A DNA stretch of 64,000 nt from positions 20,650-84,649 of the forward strand of contig JBBDIE010000151.1 of NCBI GenBank assembly GCA_040880545.1, read 5' to 3'. Within the stretch, counting starts at the first letter, position 1. The number at the start of each line of letters is the position of its first letter. The stretch comes from M55B112 sp040880545. Its GTDB lineage: Bacteria > Bacteroidota > Bacteroidia > Bacteroidales > GCA-2748055. Below the pieces are notes generated by a model. The model ran no database searches, was not told the origin of the DNA, and saw only the letters and a list, made by a program, of their open reading frames with translations. The position numbers were made by a program, and so were the translations under genes. Below are positions 18,091 through 27,918 of this stretch, piece by piece.

Positions 18091-19422
18091 TTACATTTTA
18101 ACATCACTTTCATCAAAAATATCACTCAGGGTGTTTTTCAGCCCTTCAAGGAGTTTTCCCCCCTTGAAACGATCCTTCATTTTTTTCTTTACCGGGTCAT
18201 CCATAACGGTACTTCCTTCCGCTTCCTGGTCAAGCTTATTTACCTTTAACGACTCCTTTTTCTCTTCATATACCTCCAGCCCTTTCAGCAGGAGCCCGAT
18301 GGATGTGCTGTACATAGGTTGGTTTATCTCTTCAGGCGTGTCCGCTGCCAGGCACTCATTAGGATAACCAATCCTTACATCCATTCCGGTTTTAAATTTC
18401 ACCAACTGGTTCAGGTTTTTCAGCATGGCCCCGCCTCCCGTGAGAACGATACCAGCACTCAACTTATCCATGTAACCCGAATTTTCAATCTCGTAGATAA
18501 CTGCATCGATAATCTCCTCCATCCTGGACTGGATAATATAAGCGAGGCTCTTGAAACTGATCTCCTTAGGATCACGGCCCGAAATTCCGGGTATCGTAAC
18601 CACTTTATCATCGTTGGCCAGATCACCCAAAGCAGATCCAAACTGTATCTTCAACGACTCAGCCTGTCGCTGCAGAATTGAACATCCTTCCTTTATATCC
18701 GTGGTTACTACATTGCCTCCAAATGGAATTACAGCAGTGTGTCTGATCACATCATCGTAATATACCGCCACATCAGTTGTCCCACCACCAATATCAACCA
18801 GTGCCACGCCGGCCTCTTTCTCATCTTCCGTCAGCACGGCCGCACTGGATGCCAATGGCTCCAGTATCAGCTGCTTTACGTTTAACCCCACACGCTTGAT
18901 GCATTTTTCAATGTTCCGTGCCGATGAGATCTGTCCGATCACAATGTGAAAATTTGCCTCCAGCCTCTTACCAAACATTCCCACAGGATTTTTAACACCT
19001 GTTTCGTTGTCTACAATGAAATTCTGCGGTAACACATGGATTATCTCTTCCCCAACATCCACGGGGATCTTATACATGTCATCAATCAATGCCTGGATAT
19101 CTTCCCTGGTAATCTCCTCTTCGTAGGTATCCCGGTTCACATAACCGCGGTTTCGAACGGACTTAATGTGCTGTCCTGCAATTCCTACAAAAACTTCCGG
19201 GAAACTAAGTCCCGATTGCTCCTGTGCCATGGAGATTGTACTCTGAATGGCATGAACTGTCTCTTCGATATTCAGAACAACACCCCGTTTTACTCCCTTG
19301 GAAGCAGATCTGCTTATCCCAAGAACTTCGAGCCTGTCATGCTCGTTTAACCGGCCGATCAGACTGACGATCTTCGTTGTGCCGATATCAATTGCTGCAA
19401 CTATTCTGTTTTTTTGAGCCAT
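18091..19422 (-). CDS. ftsA: Cell division protein FtsA
   Basis: FtsA is an actin-like ATPase that anchors FtsZ to the membrane. The phosphate-binding motifs AIDIGTTKIVSLIG near the N terminus and DIGGGTTDVAVY, plus GGGAML, are present. The C terminus (about residues 395-443) is charged and ends LSDIFDESDVKM, with GGKLLEGLKNTLSDIF forming a possible membrane-binding amphipathic helix. The gene follows ftsQ after 5 bases and precedes ftsZ. Confidence 0.97.
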   Translation of the reverse strand: MAQKNRIVAAIDIGTTKIVSLIGRLNEHDRLEVLGISRSASKGVKRGVVLNIEETVHAIQSTISMAQEQSGLSFPEVFVGIAGQHIKSVRNRGYVNRDTYEEEITREDIQALIDDMYKIPVDVGEEIIHVLPQNFIVDNETGVKNPVGMFGKRLEANFHIVIGQISSARNIEKCIKRVGLNVKQLILEPLASSAAVLTEDEKEAGVALVDIGGGTTDVAVYYDDVIRHTAVIPFGGNVVTTDIKEGCSILQRQAESLKIQFGSALGDLANDDKVVTIPGISGRDPKEISFKSLAYIIQSRMEEIIDAVIYEIENSGYMDKLSAGIVLTGGGAMLKNLNQLVKFKTGMDVRIGYPNECLAADTPEEINQPMYSTSIGLLLKGLEVYEEKKESLKVNKLDQEAEGSTVMDDPVKKKMKDRFKGGKLLEGLKNTLSDIFDESDVKM

Positions 19423-19427
19423 GGTAT

Positions 19428-20210
19428 TTAACGTTTAGTACAGATAATCTGGTTTGAATATTTAAGGTTAATTTTATCATAACTGTTCCAACCATAGCTT
19501 TTCAGCCCCTGGTCGTACAATAATTTCAGGTTTCTTAATTTTATTTCATAGTTTTCCATCTTGCCAAACTCAATCTGGTGGGCCCCAACCCTGGGTATCA
19601 AGTCAAATTCTCCTTTCGCAGACCTGTAAACCTGCATGATCTGTTTGTTCCAGAATGGATGCTGCTCAACAAAACCAGCAAAGCTTAACAGATTTTTCAA
19701 TTCGAAATGGTTCTCCAGGTCTACCCTTCTGACTCCGCTTTCATCCGTGGTAAACGGAATATTCACCGCTCCTGTAAGTAGCATCACCATGGGCGAATAA
19801 TTATCGGATAGGGGAAGGATCACACCCGTATCGTCTATATAGTATCCCTGTTTTCCACCGGGCATCACCCTTATGAGCGGTCTCCTTTGTACAATGTCCA
19901 CAAACAGGGTCCCCTCCACATTGATGTATACCTCCGCATTATCCACATAGGGATCCTTCTCTATCATGAATTCCAGTCCCCTGGTACCAATAAACTCCAC
20001 AGGGTAACCCTGTGTATTAATGCCTGAATGCTTAATCAGCTCTCTGACCCTTTCATTGGTGATAAACCGGACTGTGTTTGTATCTGAAATATTCACCACA
20101 ATCTCCCGGCAAATCAGCTCCCCATTTCTTTTTGAAACGAATCCCATGATCACAGTGAACCAGCAGATCAGCAGTGCCCAAACCACAATATGGATTATCT
20201 TCCTGATCAT
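19428..20210 (-). CDS. ftsQ: Cell division protein FtsQ
   Basis: A bitopic protein with one N-terminal transmembrane helix (IVVWALLICWFTVIMGFV) and a periplasmic part beginning with a POTRA-like region (about residues 35-115) and the FtsQ/DivIB beta domain (GGKQGYYIDDTGVILPLS). FtsQ links early and late division proteins. Its start overlaps the end of murC by 4 bases. Sequence conservation in this family is low, so the call rests on topology and cluster position as well. Confidence 0.92.
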   Translation of the reverse strand: MIRKIIHIVVWALLICWFTVIMGFVSKRNGELICREIVVNISDTNTVRFITNERVRELIKHSGINTQGYPVEFIGTRGLEFMIEKDPYVDNAEVYINVEGTLFVDIVQRRPLIRVMPGGKQGYYIDDTGVILPLSDNYSPMVMLLTGAVNIPFTTDESGVRRVDLENHFELKNLLSFAGFVEQHPFWNKQIMQVYRSAKGEFDLIPRVGAHQIEFGKMENYEIKLRNLKLLYDQGLKSYGWNSYDKINLKYSNQIICTKR

Positions 20211-21577
20211 AACTTCTCCATCCAGGATTTTAATGGTTCCACCAGCTTGTCTATATCACCTGCCCCCATGGTCAGTAATACTTCAGGATCAAGCTCCTTA
20301 AGAACGTTCAACAGTTGATGCTGAGATATAAGCACCTTCTCATGCAATGTTACCTCATTGAATATTACCCCCGAGGTAATTCCGGGTATGGGCTCTTCTC
20401 TGGCAGGATAGATCTCCAACAGAATTAATTCATCAAGCAACGACAGGCTCTCTGCAAATTCAACAGCAAAATCGCGGGTCCGTGAATAAAGATGGGGCTG
20501 GAATATACCTGTAATTCTTCTCTTAGGGAACATATCCCGAATCGAACCGATAAAGGCTTTTATCTCTTCCGGATGATGGGCATAATCATCAATATAAATC
20601 CTGTTTTCCCGCATCACCTGCACATCGAACCTCCGTTTTACACCTCTGAATTCCATGATCCCAGAGGCTATCTGCTCCAACAGAATCCCCGACTGATCGG
20701 CTACCGCAATTGCTGCCAGCGCATTTTCCACGTTCAGCAATCCGGGAATTCCCAGAGAAGTTTCAAATATGTTTTTCGGTGTCTTCACAGTGAACCGGTA
20801 TTTCCCCTCAACAGCCGCTTTATTTATCACGTGATAATCAGCGCCTCTATCGTCTACGGAGTAGGTAAACAGATCCAGGTGGTCAGGAATCTCCATCTCG
20901 ATCCCTGCCTTAATGATCAATGTTCCTTTATCACGGATCTGCCGGACAAATGCTTCAAATCCAGCCACCAGGTTTTCCCTGGAACCATATATATCCATAT
21001 GGTCATTGTCCATCGATGTTATGACGGCAATCTCCGGGTAGAGTGCGAGGAATGACCTGTCATATTCATCCGCCTCTGCAATTATGGTTTCCGATGAAGC
21101 ATGGATCACCAGGTTACTGTTGTAGTTTTTGGATATCCCACCCAGGAATGCATTGCATCCGTACAATGATTCTGACATTACACAGGCAAGCATGGTTGAA
21201 ACGGATGTCTTTGCATGGGTTCCTGCCACTGCTATACCATGACCGGAATTAAATACTTCTCCCAGTGCGGTAGAACGCTTGATCACCCTGAATCCCCTGT
21301 TTCTGAAGTAATTCAACTCGTTACAGGATTCAGGTACGGCCGGTGTGTAAATTACAAGCGTTCGTTCCGGATCCCTGTACTCCCTGGGAATGTGGTCAGG
21401 ATTATCAATAAAATGAATTTCAATCTGTTCCCGGATCAACTGGTCGGTGAGTGCCGTTGTAGTCCGGTCGTACCCTGCCACATGTTTCCCCTTGCTCTGG
21501 AAAAACCTGGCCAGGGCGCTCATACCAATGCCGCCGATACCCACAAAATAGACGCTATCCAAATTGGTCCAAATCAT
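20207..21577 (-). CDS. murC: UDP-N-acetylmuramate--L-alanine ligase
   Basis: MurC adds the first residue, L-alanine, to UDP-MurNAc. The Rossmann start VYFVGIGGIGMSALA and the ATP-binding loop AGTHAKTSVSTM are clear, with DEYDRSFL and DDYAHHPEEIKA in the central and C-terminal domains. The length of 456 residues is normal. It overlaps murG by 4 bases upstream and ftsQ by 4 bases downstream, so the genes are translationally coupled. Confidence 0.98.
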   Translation of the reverse strand: MIWTNLDSVYFVGIGGIGMSALARFFQSKGKHVAGYDRTTTALTDQLIREQIEIHFIDNPDHIPREYRDPERTLVIYTPAVPESCNELNYFRNRGFRVIKRSTALGEVFNSGHGIAVAGTHAKTSVSTMLACVMSESLYGCNAFLGGISKNYNSNLVIHASSETIIAEADEYDRSFLALYPEIAVITSMDNDHMDIYGSRENLVAGFEAFVRQIRDKGTLIIKAGIEMEIPDHLDLFTYSVDDRGADYHVINKAAVEGKYRFTVKTPKNIFETSLGIPGLLNVENALAAIAVADQSGILLEQIASGIMEFRGVKRRFDVQVMRENRIYIDDYAHHPEEIKAFIGSIRDMFPKRRITGIFQPHLYSRTRDFAVEFAESLSLLDELILLEIYPAREEPIPGITSGVIFNEVTLHEKVLISQHQLLNVLKELDPEVLLTMGAGDIDKLVEPLKSWMEKL

Positions 21578-22689
21578 CTTTTTTCCAATAATTTAATTAC
21601 CTCATCAGCAATTCTTTCAGAAGAATCTCTGATGGCCAGTTTTTTAATGTTGTCTGATAACGCCTTAGTTGCTCGATCGTCATCCATCAGTGTCAGCGCT
21701 GTATCTATCAGTTTGCTCTTTGCTTCATTATCCGTCACAAGGATCCCTGCCTTCAGATCGGTAAGGGCCCTGGCATTGCTGGTCTGGTGGTCCTCAGCAA
21801 CGTTCGGCGACGGGACAAGTATAACCGGTTTACCAACCAGGCATAATTCGGAGATTGTTCCTGCCCCGGCACGGGAAATAATCAGGTCTGCCACCTGGAA
21901 AGCACGGTTCATTTCAGTGATAAAAGGCAACAGGACAATATTGGGGCTCCTTTTCACATCCAGTACATTTCTTGCCGCCTTATAATAAAAACCACCCGAT
22001 TGCCAAAGCAGTTGCACCCCGGAACCGGCAATTTTATCTATGCTTTCTATCACGCTCTCATTCAGTGTCCGGGCACCCAAACTTCCGCCAATAAGCAGCA
22101 ACACTTTTTTATCCGGTCGCAGTCCGAAATGGTTGTAGCTTTTTTCCTTTTCCGTCTCTGGTAGAATCAGGTCCTGTCTGACAGGATTTCCTGTTATCAC
22201 AATCCGTTCTGCAGGGAAATATTTTTCCATTCCCTGGTATGCAACACAGATGGTCGAGGCAGACCGGGCCAGTATCCGGTTGGTAACCCCTGCATAAGAA
22301 TTCTGTTCCTGAATAAGTACCGGAATCTTTTTTCTTATGGCAGCTTTAATGATCGGCCCACTGGCATACCCACCAACGCCTATGGCCACATCGGGCTTAA
22401 ATTTCCTTATCAGTTTCCCGGATATCTGCATGCTTCTCAATAATTTAAAGAAAAATGTGATATTTTTCCAGGTGACTCTTCTCTGAAATCCTGCAACCGG
22501 CAGTCCCACAATCTCATAACCCGCTGCAGGAACCTTTTCCATCTCAAGCTTCCCGCGAGCCCCAACAAACAGGAATTGTGCATCACCCGCTAACTTTTCA
22601 AGCGCCCTGGCAATGGAAATGGCCGGATAAACGTGCCCGCCTGTTCCTCCTCCACCAATAATGATCCTATATTTCTTCGCTTCCTTCAT
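21574..22689 (-). CDS. murG: Lipid II synthase MurG
   Basis: MurG transfers GlcNAc to lipid I on the inner membrane face. The GT-B glycosyltransferase has the N-terminal loop GGGGTGGHVYPAISIA, the second glycine-rich loop GGSLGARTLNE and the donor-binding ISRAGAGTISEL. The 371-residue length is standard. It overlaps the end of ftsW by 23 bases. Confidence 0.98.
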   Translation of the reverse strand: MKEAKKYRIIIGGGGTGGHVYPAISIARALEKLAGDAQFLFVGARGKLEMEKVPAAGYEIVGLPVAGFQRRVTWKNITFFFKLLRSMQISGKLIRKFKPDVAIGVGGYASGPIIKAAIRKKIPVLIQEQNSYAGVTNRILARSASTICVAYQGMEKYFPAERIVITGNPVRQDLILPETEKEKSYNHFGLRPDKKVLLLIGGSLGARTLNESVIESIDKIAGSGVQLLWQSGGFYYKAARNVLDVKRSPNIVLLPFITEMNRAFQVADLIISRAGAGTISELCLVGKPVILVPSPNVAEDHQTSNARALTDLKAGILVTDNEAKSKLIDTALTLMDDDRATKALSDNIKKLAIRDSSERIADEVIKLLEKR

Positions 22690-23854
22690 TAATAATTTCT
22701 TCTTCTGAATTTTCAGCAGCCTCCTGCTCTTCCAGTTCCTTGGTAACCCCCCAACTCACACTTAATATCATTCCGAATGCCATACTTGTAAAAAACATGG
22801 ATGATCCTCCCATACTAACCAGGGGAAGTGTTTGCCCGGTTACCGGCAACAATCCAACCGTCACACCCATGTTTACAAATGCCTGAAACACCAGTCCCAT
22901 TGAAAGTCCGAACGCCAGGAAGGCACCAAAGGTGCTTTTGGTTCGCCGTACGATCAGTCCTGTCCTGAATAATACCCACAAATAGAGAAATACAAGCAGC
23001 AATCCTCCAATGATGGATCCATACTCTTCAATGATGATGGCGAAAATGAAATCTGAATAAGGATGCGGTAATAAAATACGCTGCGTACTTGTACCCGGGC
23101 CATTGGGCAGCAGTCCTCCCCTGACTATGGCTACCTTGGCCTGATCGGCCTGAAAGTTATCGCCCTCGCCACTGACGTAACGCTCGATCCTGTTTTTCCA
23201 GGTAACCATTCTTCCTTCCCGGCTCATGGCTGTGGAAAGCAACAGGAAAAGCGCCAATCCGGCTACCCCCATGCCTGCAAACAGCAGTAAATATTTAAAT
23301 GGCACCCTGCCAATGAACATCAGTATAAACGACACTGTAAATATGATGGCCGCCGTGGACAGGTTCGTGGGTAAAATAAGTACACACACCAATGCGATGG
23401 CTGCCGATAATTTCATGAACACGCCCTTAAAATCATCCAGGTTATTCTGATTATTTGCCAAAATTCTTGCCAGATACATGATTAATGCAAATTTTGCAAA
23501 TTCCGAAGGCTGGAAAGCATTGCTGGTACCGGGAATTGCGAGCCAGCGATTAGCGTCATTGATCTCCTGTCCCCTGATCAGGGTTACTACCAGCAGAACG
23601 ATGGCCGCTGCCATAAATGCCAGTGATAATTTATTGAATACATGGTACGGGATCAATTGAAAGAAAATGATTACCCCAAGCCCCAAAACTATATACTTGA
23701 ACTGCCTGAACAAGTAATACAGGGTATCGCCCGAAACCTTTTTGTAGGCCAGCGAACCGGTAGAGCTGTAAACAGACAGCAGCGATACCACACTCAGTAT
23801 GATAATTACTGTCCAGATAACCCTGTCACCCCTTATGTATTTCAATACATTCAT
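22667..23854 (-). CDS. ftsW: SEDS-family peptidoglycan glycosyltransferase FtsW
   Basis: A polytopic SEDS protein with about ten hydrophobic segments. It shows the family features AIPGTSNAFQPSEFAKFALI, GGLLPNGPGTST and the C-terminal VTGQTLPLVSMGGSSM. FtsW polymerises septal glycan together with the transpeptidase FtsI, encoded in the same cluster. A glutamate-rich cytoplasmic tail (LEEQEAAENSEEEIINEGSEEI region) closes the protein. MurD lies 3 bases upstream. Confidence 0.97.
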   Translation of the reverse strand: MNVLKYIRGDRVIWTVIIILSVVSLLSVYSSTGSLAYKKVSGDTLYYLFRQFKYIVLGLGVIIFFQLIPYHVFNKLSLAFMAAAIVLLVVTLIRGQEINDANRWLAIPGTSNAFQPSEFAKFALIMYLARILANNQNNLDDFKGVFMKLSAAIALVCVLILPTNLSTAAIIFTVSFILMFIGRVPFKYLLLFAGMGVAGLALFLLLSTAMSREGRMVTWKNRIERYVSGEGDNFQADQAKVAIVRGGLLPNGPGTSTQRILLPHPYSDFIFAIIIEEYGSIIGGLLLVFLYLWVLFRTGLIVRRTKSTFGAFLAFGLSMGLVFQAFVNMGVTVGLLPVTGQTLPLVSMGGSSMFFTSMAFGMILSVSWGVTKELEEQEAAENSEEEIINEGSEEI

Positions 23855-23857
23855 CGT

Positions 23858-25204
23858 CTATAATTCCCTTACTGCCTCCTTGAATTTCCTCCCGCGGTCT
23901 TCGTAACTTTCAAACAGGTCGAAGCTTGCACATGCCGGGGAGAGTAACACTGTATCATCTTTTGATGCCAGGTAATAGGCCGATTTGACAGCTTCTGTCA
24001 TACTGCCTGTCTCCACAATGGTTTCAACTTTATCACTGAAGGCATCCAAAAGCCGCTGATTTTCCTTACCAAGGCAAACGATTGCCTTAACCTTGTTGCT
24101 TACAAGCTCATACAATTCCGAATAATTGTTTCCCTTATCCACCCCACCGGCAATCCAGACAATATTTCCCTTCACACTCTCCAGTGCATACCAGCTTGAA
24201 TTCACATTGGTGGCTTTCGAGTCGTTGATAAAATTAATACCATGAACCTTATTCAACTGCTCGAGCCGGTGTTCTATTCCCTGGAAATCCATCAGCGCTT
24301 CACGGATCACATCATTCCTGATCTTCAGAACATTGCCGGCTATACCTGCTGCCATGCTGTTGTATGTATTATGTTTACCCTTCAGTGCCAGTTCATGAAC
24401 CGACATGGTGAAGTCCACATCATCAAATTCGATATGCATTTTTGCATGGCCGTCGACCCATGCCACATCCTCCTCTTTCTTTTCATAAGCATAAGGCAAC
24501 TGAACGGCCCTGGATACGATCCTCTCCAACTCCTTAATGGTAATTTCATCATCAGAGCAGAATACAAAATAGTCTTCCTCTGTGAGGTTCTGGGTGATCC
24601 TGAATTTTGAATCCACATAATGCTGCATATTGTAATCATATCGGTCCATATGATCAGCGGTGATATTCAAAAGGATCGCTATATCAGCCTTAAAATCGAA
24701 CATTCCGTCCAACTGAAAACTGCTAAGCTCCAGCACGTAATAGTCGTAAGCTTCCTGGGCTACCTGCAATGCAAAACTGCGCCCCATGTTGCCCGCAATA
24801 CCAATATTCAACCCGGCCTTACGTAACATATGATGGATCAGTGAAGTGGTGGTGGTCTTCCCGTTACTTCCCGTTACACAAATCTTCTTTGCATTGGTAT
24901 ACCGTCCTGCAAATTCAATTTCTGAAATCACATGTAACCCCTTTTTCCTGATTGATTTCATGATCGGGGCACTTTCCGGGATTCCCGGGCTTTTGATAAT
25001 CTCATCTGCATTCAGGATCTGACGCTCTGTATGTCCATTACCTTCATAAAGGATCTGATATTCATTGAGCATCTCCTTGTATTTGGGATTGATCTTGCCC
25101 GAATCAGAAACTAAAACATCAAATCCCTGTTGCTTTGCAAGGATCGCTGAACCGGTACCACTCTCTCCGGCGCCAAGGATTACTATGCGTTTTCTCTTCT
25201 CCAT
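23858..25204 (-). CDS. murD: UDP-N-acetylmuramoylalanine--D-glutamate ligase
   Basis: MurD adds D-glutamate to UDP-MurNAc-L-Ala. The N-terminal GAGESGTGSAILA binds the UDP part, VTGSNGKTTTTSLI is the ATP loop, and NDSKATNVNSSWYAL and LSPACASFDLF are typical of MurD. The length of 448 residues is normal. It lies between mraY (8 bases upstream) and ftsW (3 bases downstream). Confidence 0.98.
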   Translation of the reverse strand: MEKRKRIVILGAGESGTGSAILAKQQGFDVLVSDSGKINPKYKEMLNEYQILYEGNGHTERQILNADEIIKSPGIPESAPIMKSIRKKGLHVISEIEFAGRYTNAKKICVTGSNGKTTTTSLIHHMLRKAGLNIGIAGNMGRSFALQVAQEAYDYYVLELSSFQLDGMFDFKADIAILLNITADHMDRYDYNMQHYVDSKFRITQNLTEEDYFVFCSDDEITIKELERIVSRAVQLPYAYEKKEEDVAWVDGHAKMHIEFDDVDFTMSVHELALKGKHNTYNSMAAGIAGNVLKIRNDVIREALMDFQGIEHRLEQLNKVHGINFINDSKATNVNSSWYALESVKGNIVWIAGGVDKGNNYSELYELVSNKVKAIVCLGKENQRLLDAFSDKVETIVETGSMTEAVKSAYYLASKDDTVLLSPACASFDLFESYEDRGRKFKEAVREL

Positions 25205-25212
25205 ATCTTAAA

Positions 25213-26463
25213 TTATCTGATTTTTAACGTAACAATGGTGATTACTGCCAGCAACAGTCCGATAATCCAGAAGCGGGTAACGATTTTTGCTTCAGGATAT
25301 CCCAGTTTCTGGTAATGGTGATGTGCAGGTGCCATGAGAAAAATGCGCCTTCCCGTACCAAATTTCCTTTTTGTGTGTTTGAACCAACTTACCTGCAATA
25401 TCACAGATACACTTTCGTACAGGTAGATACCGCAAAGAATGGGGATCAATAACTCCTTTCTGATGACAATGGCAAAAACGGCAATAATTCCCCCCAGCGC
25501 CAGACTGCCTGTGTCTCCCATAAATATCTGGGCCGGAAATGAATTGTACCATAGAAAACCTATGGTGGCCCCGATGAACGCTGCAGCAAAAATCACAAGT
25601 TCACCCGCATTGGGGATGTACATGATATTCAGGTAATCGGCAAAAATGGCATTACCCGATACATAGGCCAGTATACCCAGTGTAGTACCGATAATTGCTG
25701 CGGAACCTGTGGCCAATCCATCCAGTCCATCGGATATGTTTGCCCCGTTGGAGACAGCTGTAACGATAAATATTACCACAAGCACAAAAATCAACCAGAC
25801 AAGTTTGTTGGCATGCTTGCCCGAAAACCAGACAAGCCAGGTATAATTAAATTCATTATTTTTAACAAAAGGAATGGTGGTCAATGGTGTTTTATGATCA
25901 CGGACATAAAACTGGTCACCATTATCATTCGTCACAACCGGCAGATGGATATGTTCAACGCTGTTCTCCCCTGTTACCAAAACCCGCTCCCGGATGATCG
26001 CATCATCACTCAGAAGGAATGTGATACCAACCATAAGCCCCAGGGCAACCTGTCCAAATATCTTGAACTTCCCCCGAAGTCCCTCCTTGTTTTTGCGAAA
26101 TACCTTGATATAATCGTCTATAAAGCCAATAAAACCGAGCCATAGTGTGGTAATAAGCATCAGGATTACATATACGTTGTCCAGCCTTCCAAACAGCAGT
26201 ACCGGAATGATAATGGAGGCGATGATGATAATGCCCCCCATGGTTGGAGTGCCCTCCTTCTGGTTCTGACCTTCAAGCCCCAATTCCCTAACAGTTTCAC
26301 CAATCTGTTTTCTGCGCATAAAATTTATTATGCGCTTGCCGATGAACAGCGAAATCATCAGCGAAGTGATCACGGTCATGGCTGCCCTGAATGAGATATA
26401 CTGAAACATACCTGCACCGGGCAGGTCAAAATGGTTCAGGTATTCAAACAGATGGTATAACAT
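25213..26463 (-). CDS. mraY: Phospho-N-acetylmuramoyl-pentapeptide-transferase
   Basis: MraY makes lipid I from UDP-MurNAc-pentapeptide and undecaprenyl phosphate. This polytopic protein shows TPTMGGIIII, GFIDDYIKV, SDGLDGLATG, FMGDTGSLALGG and the histidine motif APAHHHYQKLG, all active-site signatures. At 416 residues it is longer than the Escherichia coli enzyme. The extra length is a loop (about residues 165-215) between early helices, as seen in Bacteroidota. Confidence 0.98.
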   Translation of the reverse strand: MLYHLFEYLNHFDLPGAGMFQYISFRAAMTVITSLMISLFIGKRIINFMRRKQIGETVRELGLEGQNQKEGTPTMGGIIIIASIIIPVLLFGRLDNVYVILMLITTLWLGFIGFIDDYIKVFRKNKEGLRGKFKIFGQVALGLMVGITFLLSDDAIIRERVLVTGENSVEHIHLPVVTNDNGDQFYVRDHKTPLTTIPFVKNNEFNYTWLVWFSGKHANKLVWLIFVLVVIFIVTAVSNGANISDGLDGLATGSAAIIGTTLGILAYVSGNAIFADYLNIMYIPNAGELVIFAAAFIGATIGFLWYNSFPAQIFMGDTGSLALGGIIAVFAIVIRKELLIPILCGIYLYESVSVILQVSWFKHTKRKFGTGRRIFLMAPAHHHYQKLGYPEAKIVTRFWIIGLLLAVITIVTLKIR

Positions 26464-26469
26464 AGGATT

Positions 26470-27918
26470 TTACTTTAAATATTTTTTAACTATTTCCTTA
26501 TCATCAAACAGGAACCGCTCCTTACCGATTACCTGGTATTTTTCATGTCCTTTCCCAGCAACCAGAATAACTGTATTGGGTCCGGCAAGCAGGCAGGCAG
26601 TTTTAATGGCCTCACCCCTGTCTGCGATTTTCAGAACATCTTTCATCCGTTCCTCTTTTATTCCCTTCGCCATCTCCTCCATGATCATGGTAGGATTTTC
26701 GGTCCTGGGATTGTCGGATGTAAGAATCACTTTGTTGCTTAAGTTGGCTGCCACGGCTCCCATTTTCGGCCTTTTACTTCTGTCCCTGTCGCCACCGGCG
26801 CCAACCACGGTAATGATTTCGCGCTTTTCACTGTTCACCTCATGGATCGTCTCCAGTACATTCAGTAGTGCATCATCCGTATGCGCATAGTCGATTATAG
26901 CTATGGCCCCCTTGTCACCCCGCAAAATTTCAAACCGGCCTTCAACCGGCCCCGCTTTGCTTATTGCTTCCAGCACCTGTATTTCATCGTGCCCGAGCAG
27001 TAGGGATACGCCATAAACTGCCAGAAAATTTGATGCATTGAATTTCCCTGTTAGCCTCACCCAAACCTCTTTCTCATTGATCTGAAGCCGCATGCCTTCA
27101 AAATGGGGTTCCTGGATGTTTCCATGGTAGTCTGCGATCCTTCCAAGACTATAGCGATATTTGACCGCTTTACAATTCTGTATCATCACCTCACCATTTC
27201 TGTCATCTGCATTGGTCAGTGCAAATGCTTCAGCTCCCAGACTGTCGAAAAATGATTTTTTAGCCTCCAGATACTCCCTGAAATCGTTGTGATAGTCCAG
27301 ATGATCATGGGTAAGGTTCGTAAATACCCCTCCCCTGAAATGAAGTCCGTCGATACGATGTTGACTCACCGCATGGGAGGATACCTCCATAAAACAATAT
27401 TCACATCCATTATCGGCCATCTCCCGGAGCCACCTGTTAATCTGCAGGGCATCGGGTGTGGTATGCGTGGCAGGGTATTTCCTGTTATGGATGATAACTT
27501 CAATGGTGGTTAAAATACCAGCCTTGTAACCAAGACTGGTATTGACCTTATATAATAAGGTGGCTATGGTCGTTTTTCCATTGGTACCTGTTATTCCCAC
27601 AAGGTTGATCTCCCTGGATGGGTGTTTGTACCATGCAGAGGCGATCAATGCTATCGCTCTCCGCGAATTATCTGTAACAATATACGTTGTGTTGCTTCCC
27701 TGCTCAGCTGGTTGCACTTCACAAACTATGGCCACTGCCCCGGCTGCCAATGCTTCCCGGATATATGCATGACCGTCTGTTTCGATGCCCCTAATAGCAA
27801 CAAAGAGACCCCCTGCTTTTACTTCCCTTGAATCGAAGGTTACTGCACTGATCTCTATCCCTGTGTCGCCTGTGACACCGGTTACGGTAACATCCTGTAT
27901 AAGTTTTGCCAGCTTCAT
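26470..27918 (-). CDS. murE: UDP-N-acetylmuramoyl-L-alanyl-D-glutamate ligase, meso-DAP type
   Basis: MurE adds the third residue of the stem peptide. The ATP loop GITGTNGKTTIATLL and MEVSSHAV are present. The specificity motif reads DNPR in SDNPRTENP, which marks enzymes that add meso-diaminopimelate rather than lysine, so the wall is expected to be DAP type. The gene starts inside the last 4 bases of ftsI (ATGA overlap). Confidence 0.97.
   Translation of the reverse strand: MKLAKLIQDVTVTGVTGDTGIEISAVTFDSREVKAGGLFVAIRGIETDGHAYIREALAAGAVAIVCEVQPAEQGSNTTYIVTDNSRRAIALIASAWYKHPSREINLVGITGTNGKTTIATLLYKVNTSLGYKAGILTTIEVIIHNRKYPATHTTPDALQINRWLREMADNGCEYCFMEVSSHAVSQHRIDGLHFRGGVFTNLTHDHLDYHNDFREYLEAKKSFFDSLGAEAFALTNADDRNGEVMIQNCKAVKYRYSLGRIADYHGNIQEPHFEGMRLQINEKEVWVRLTGKFNASNFLAVYGVSLLLGHDEIQVLEAISKAGPVEGRFEILRGDKGAIAIIDYAHTDDALLNVLETIHEVNSEKREIITVVGAGGDRDRSKRPKMGAVAANLSNKVILTSDNPRTENPTMIMEEMAKGIKEERMKDVLKIADRGEAIKTACLLAGPNTVILVAGKGHEKYQVIGKERFLFDDKEIVKKYLK

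Noticed and set aside
17442..18101. A 219-codon plus-strand open frame over ftsZ
   Set aside because: It is antisense to a fully recognised FtsZ and has no recognisable domain.
21215..21985. A 256-codon plus-strand open frame over murC and murG
   Set aside because: It is antisense to both genes; its composition is not protein-like and no motifs are seen.
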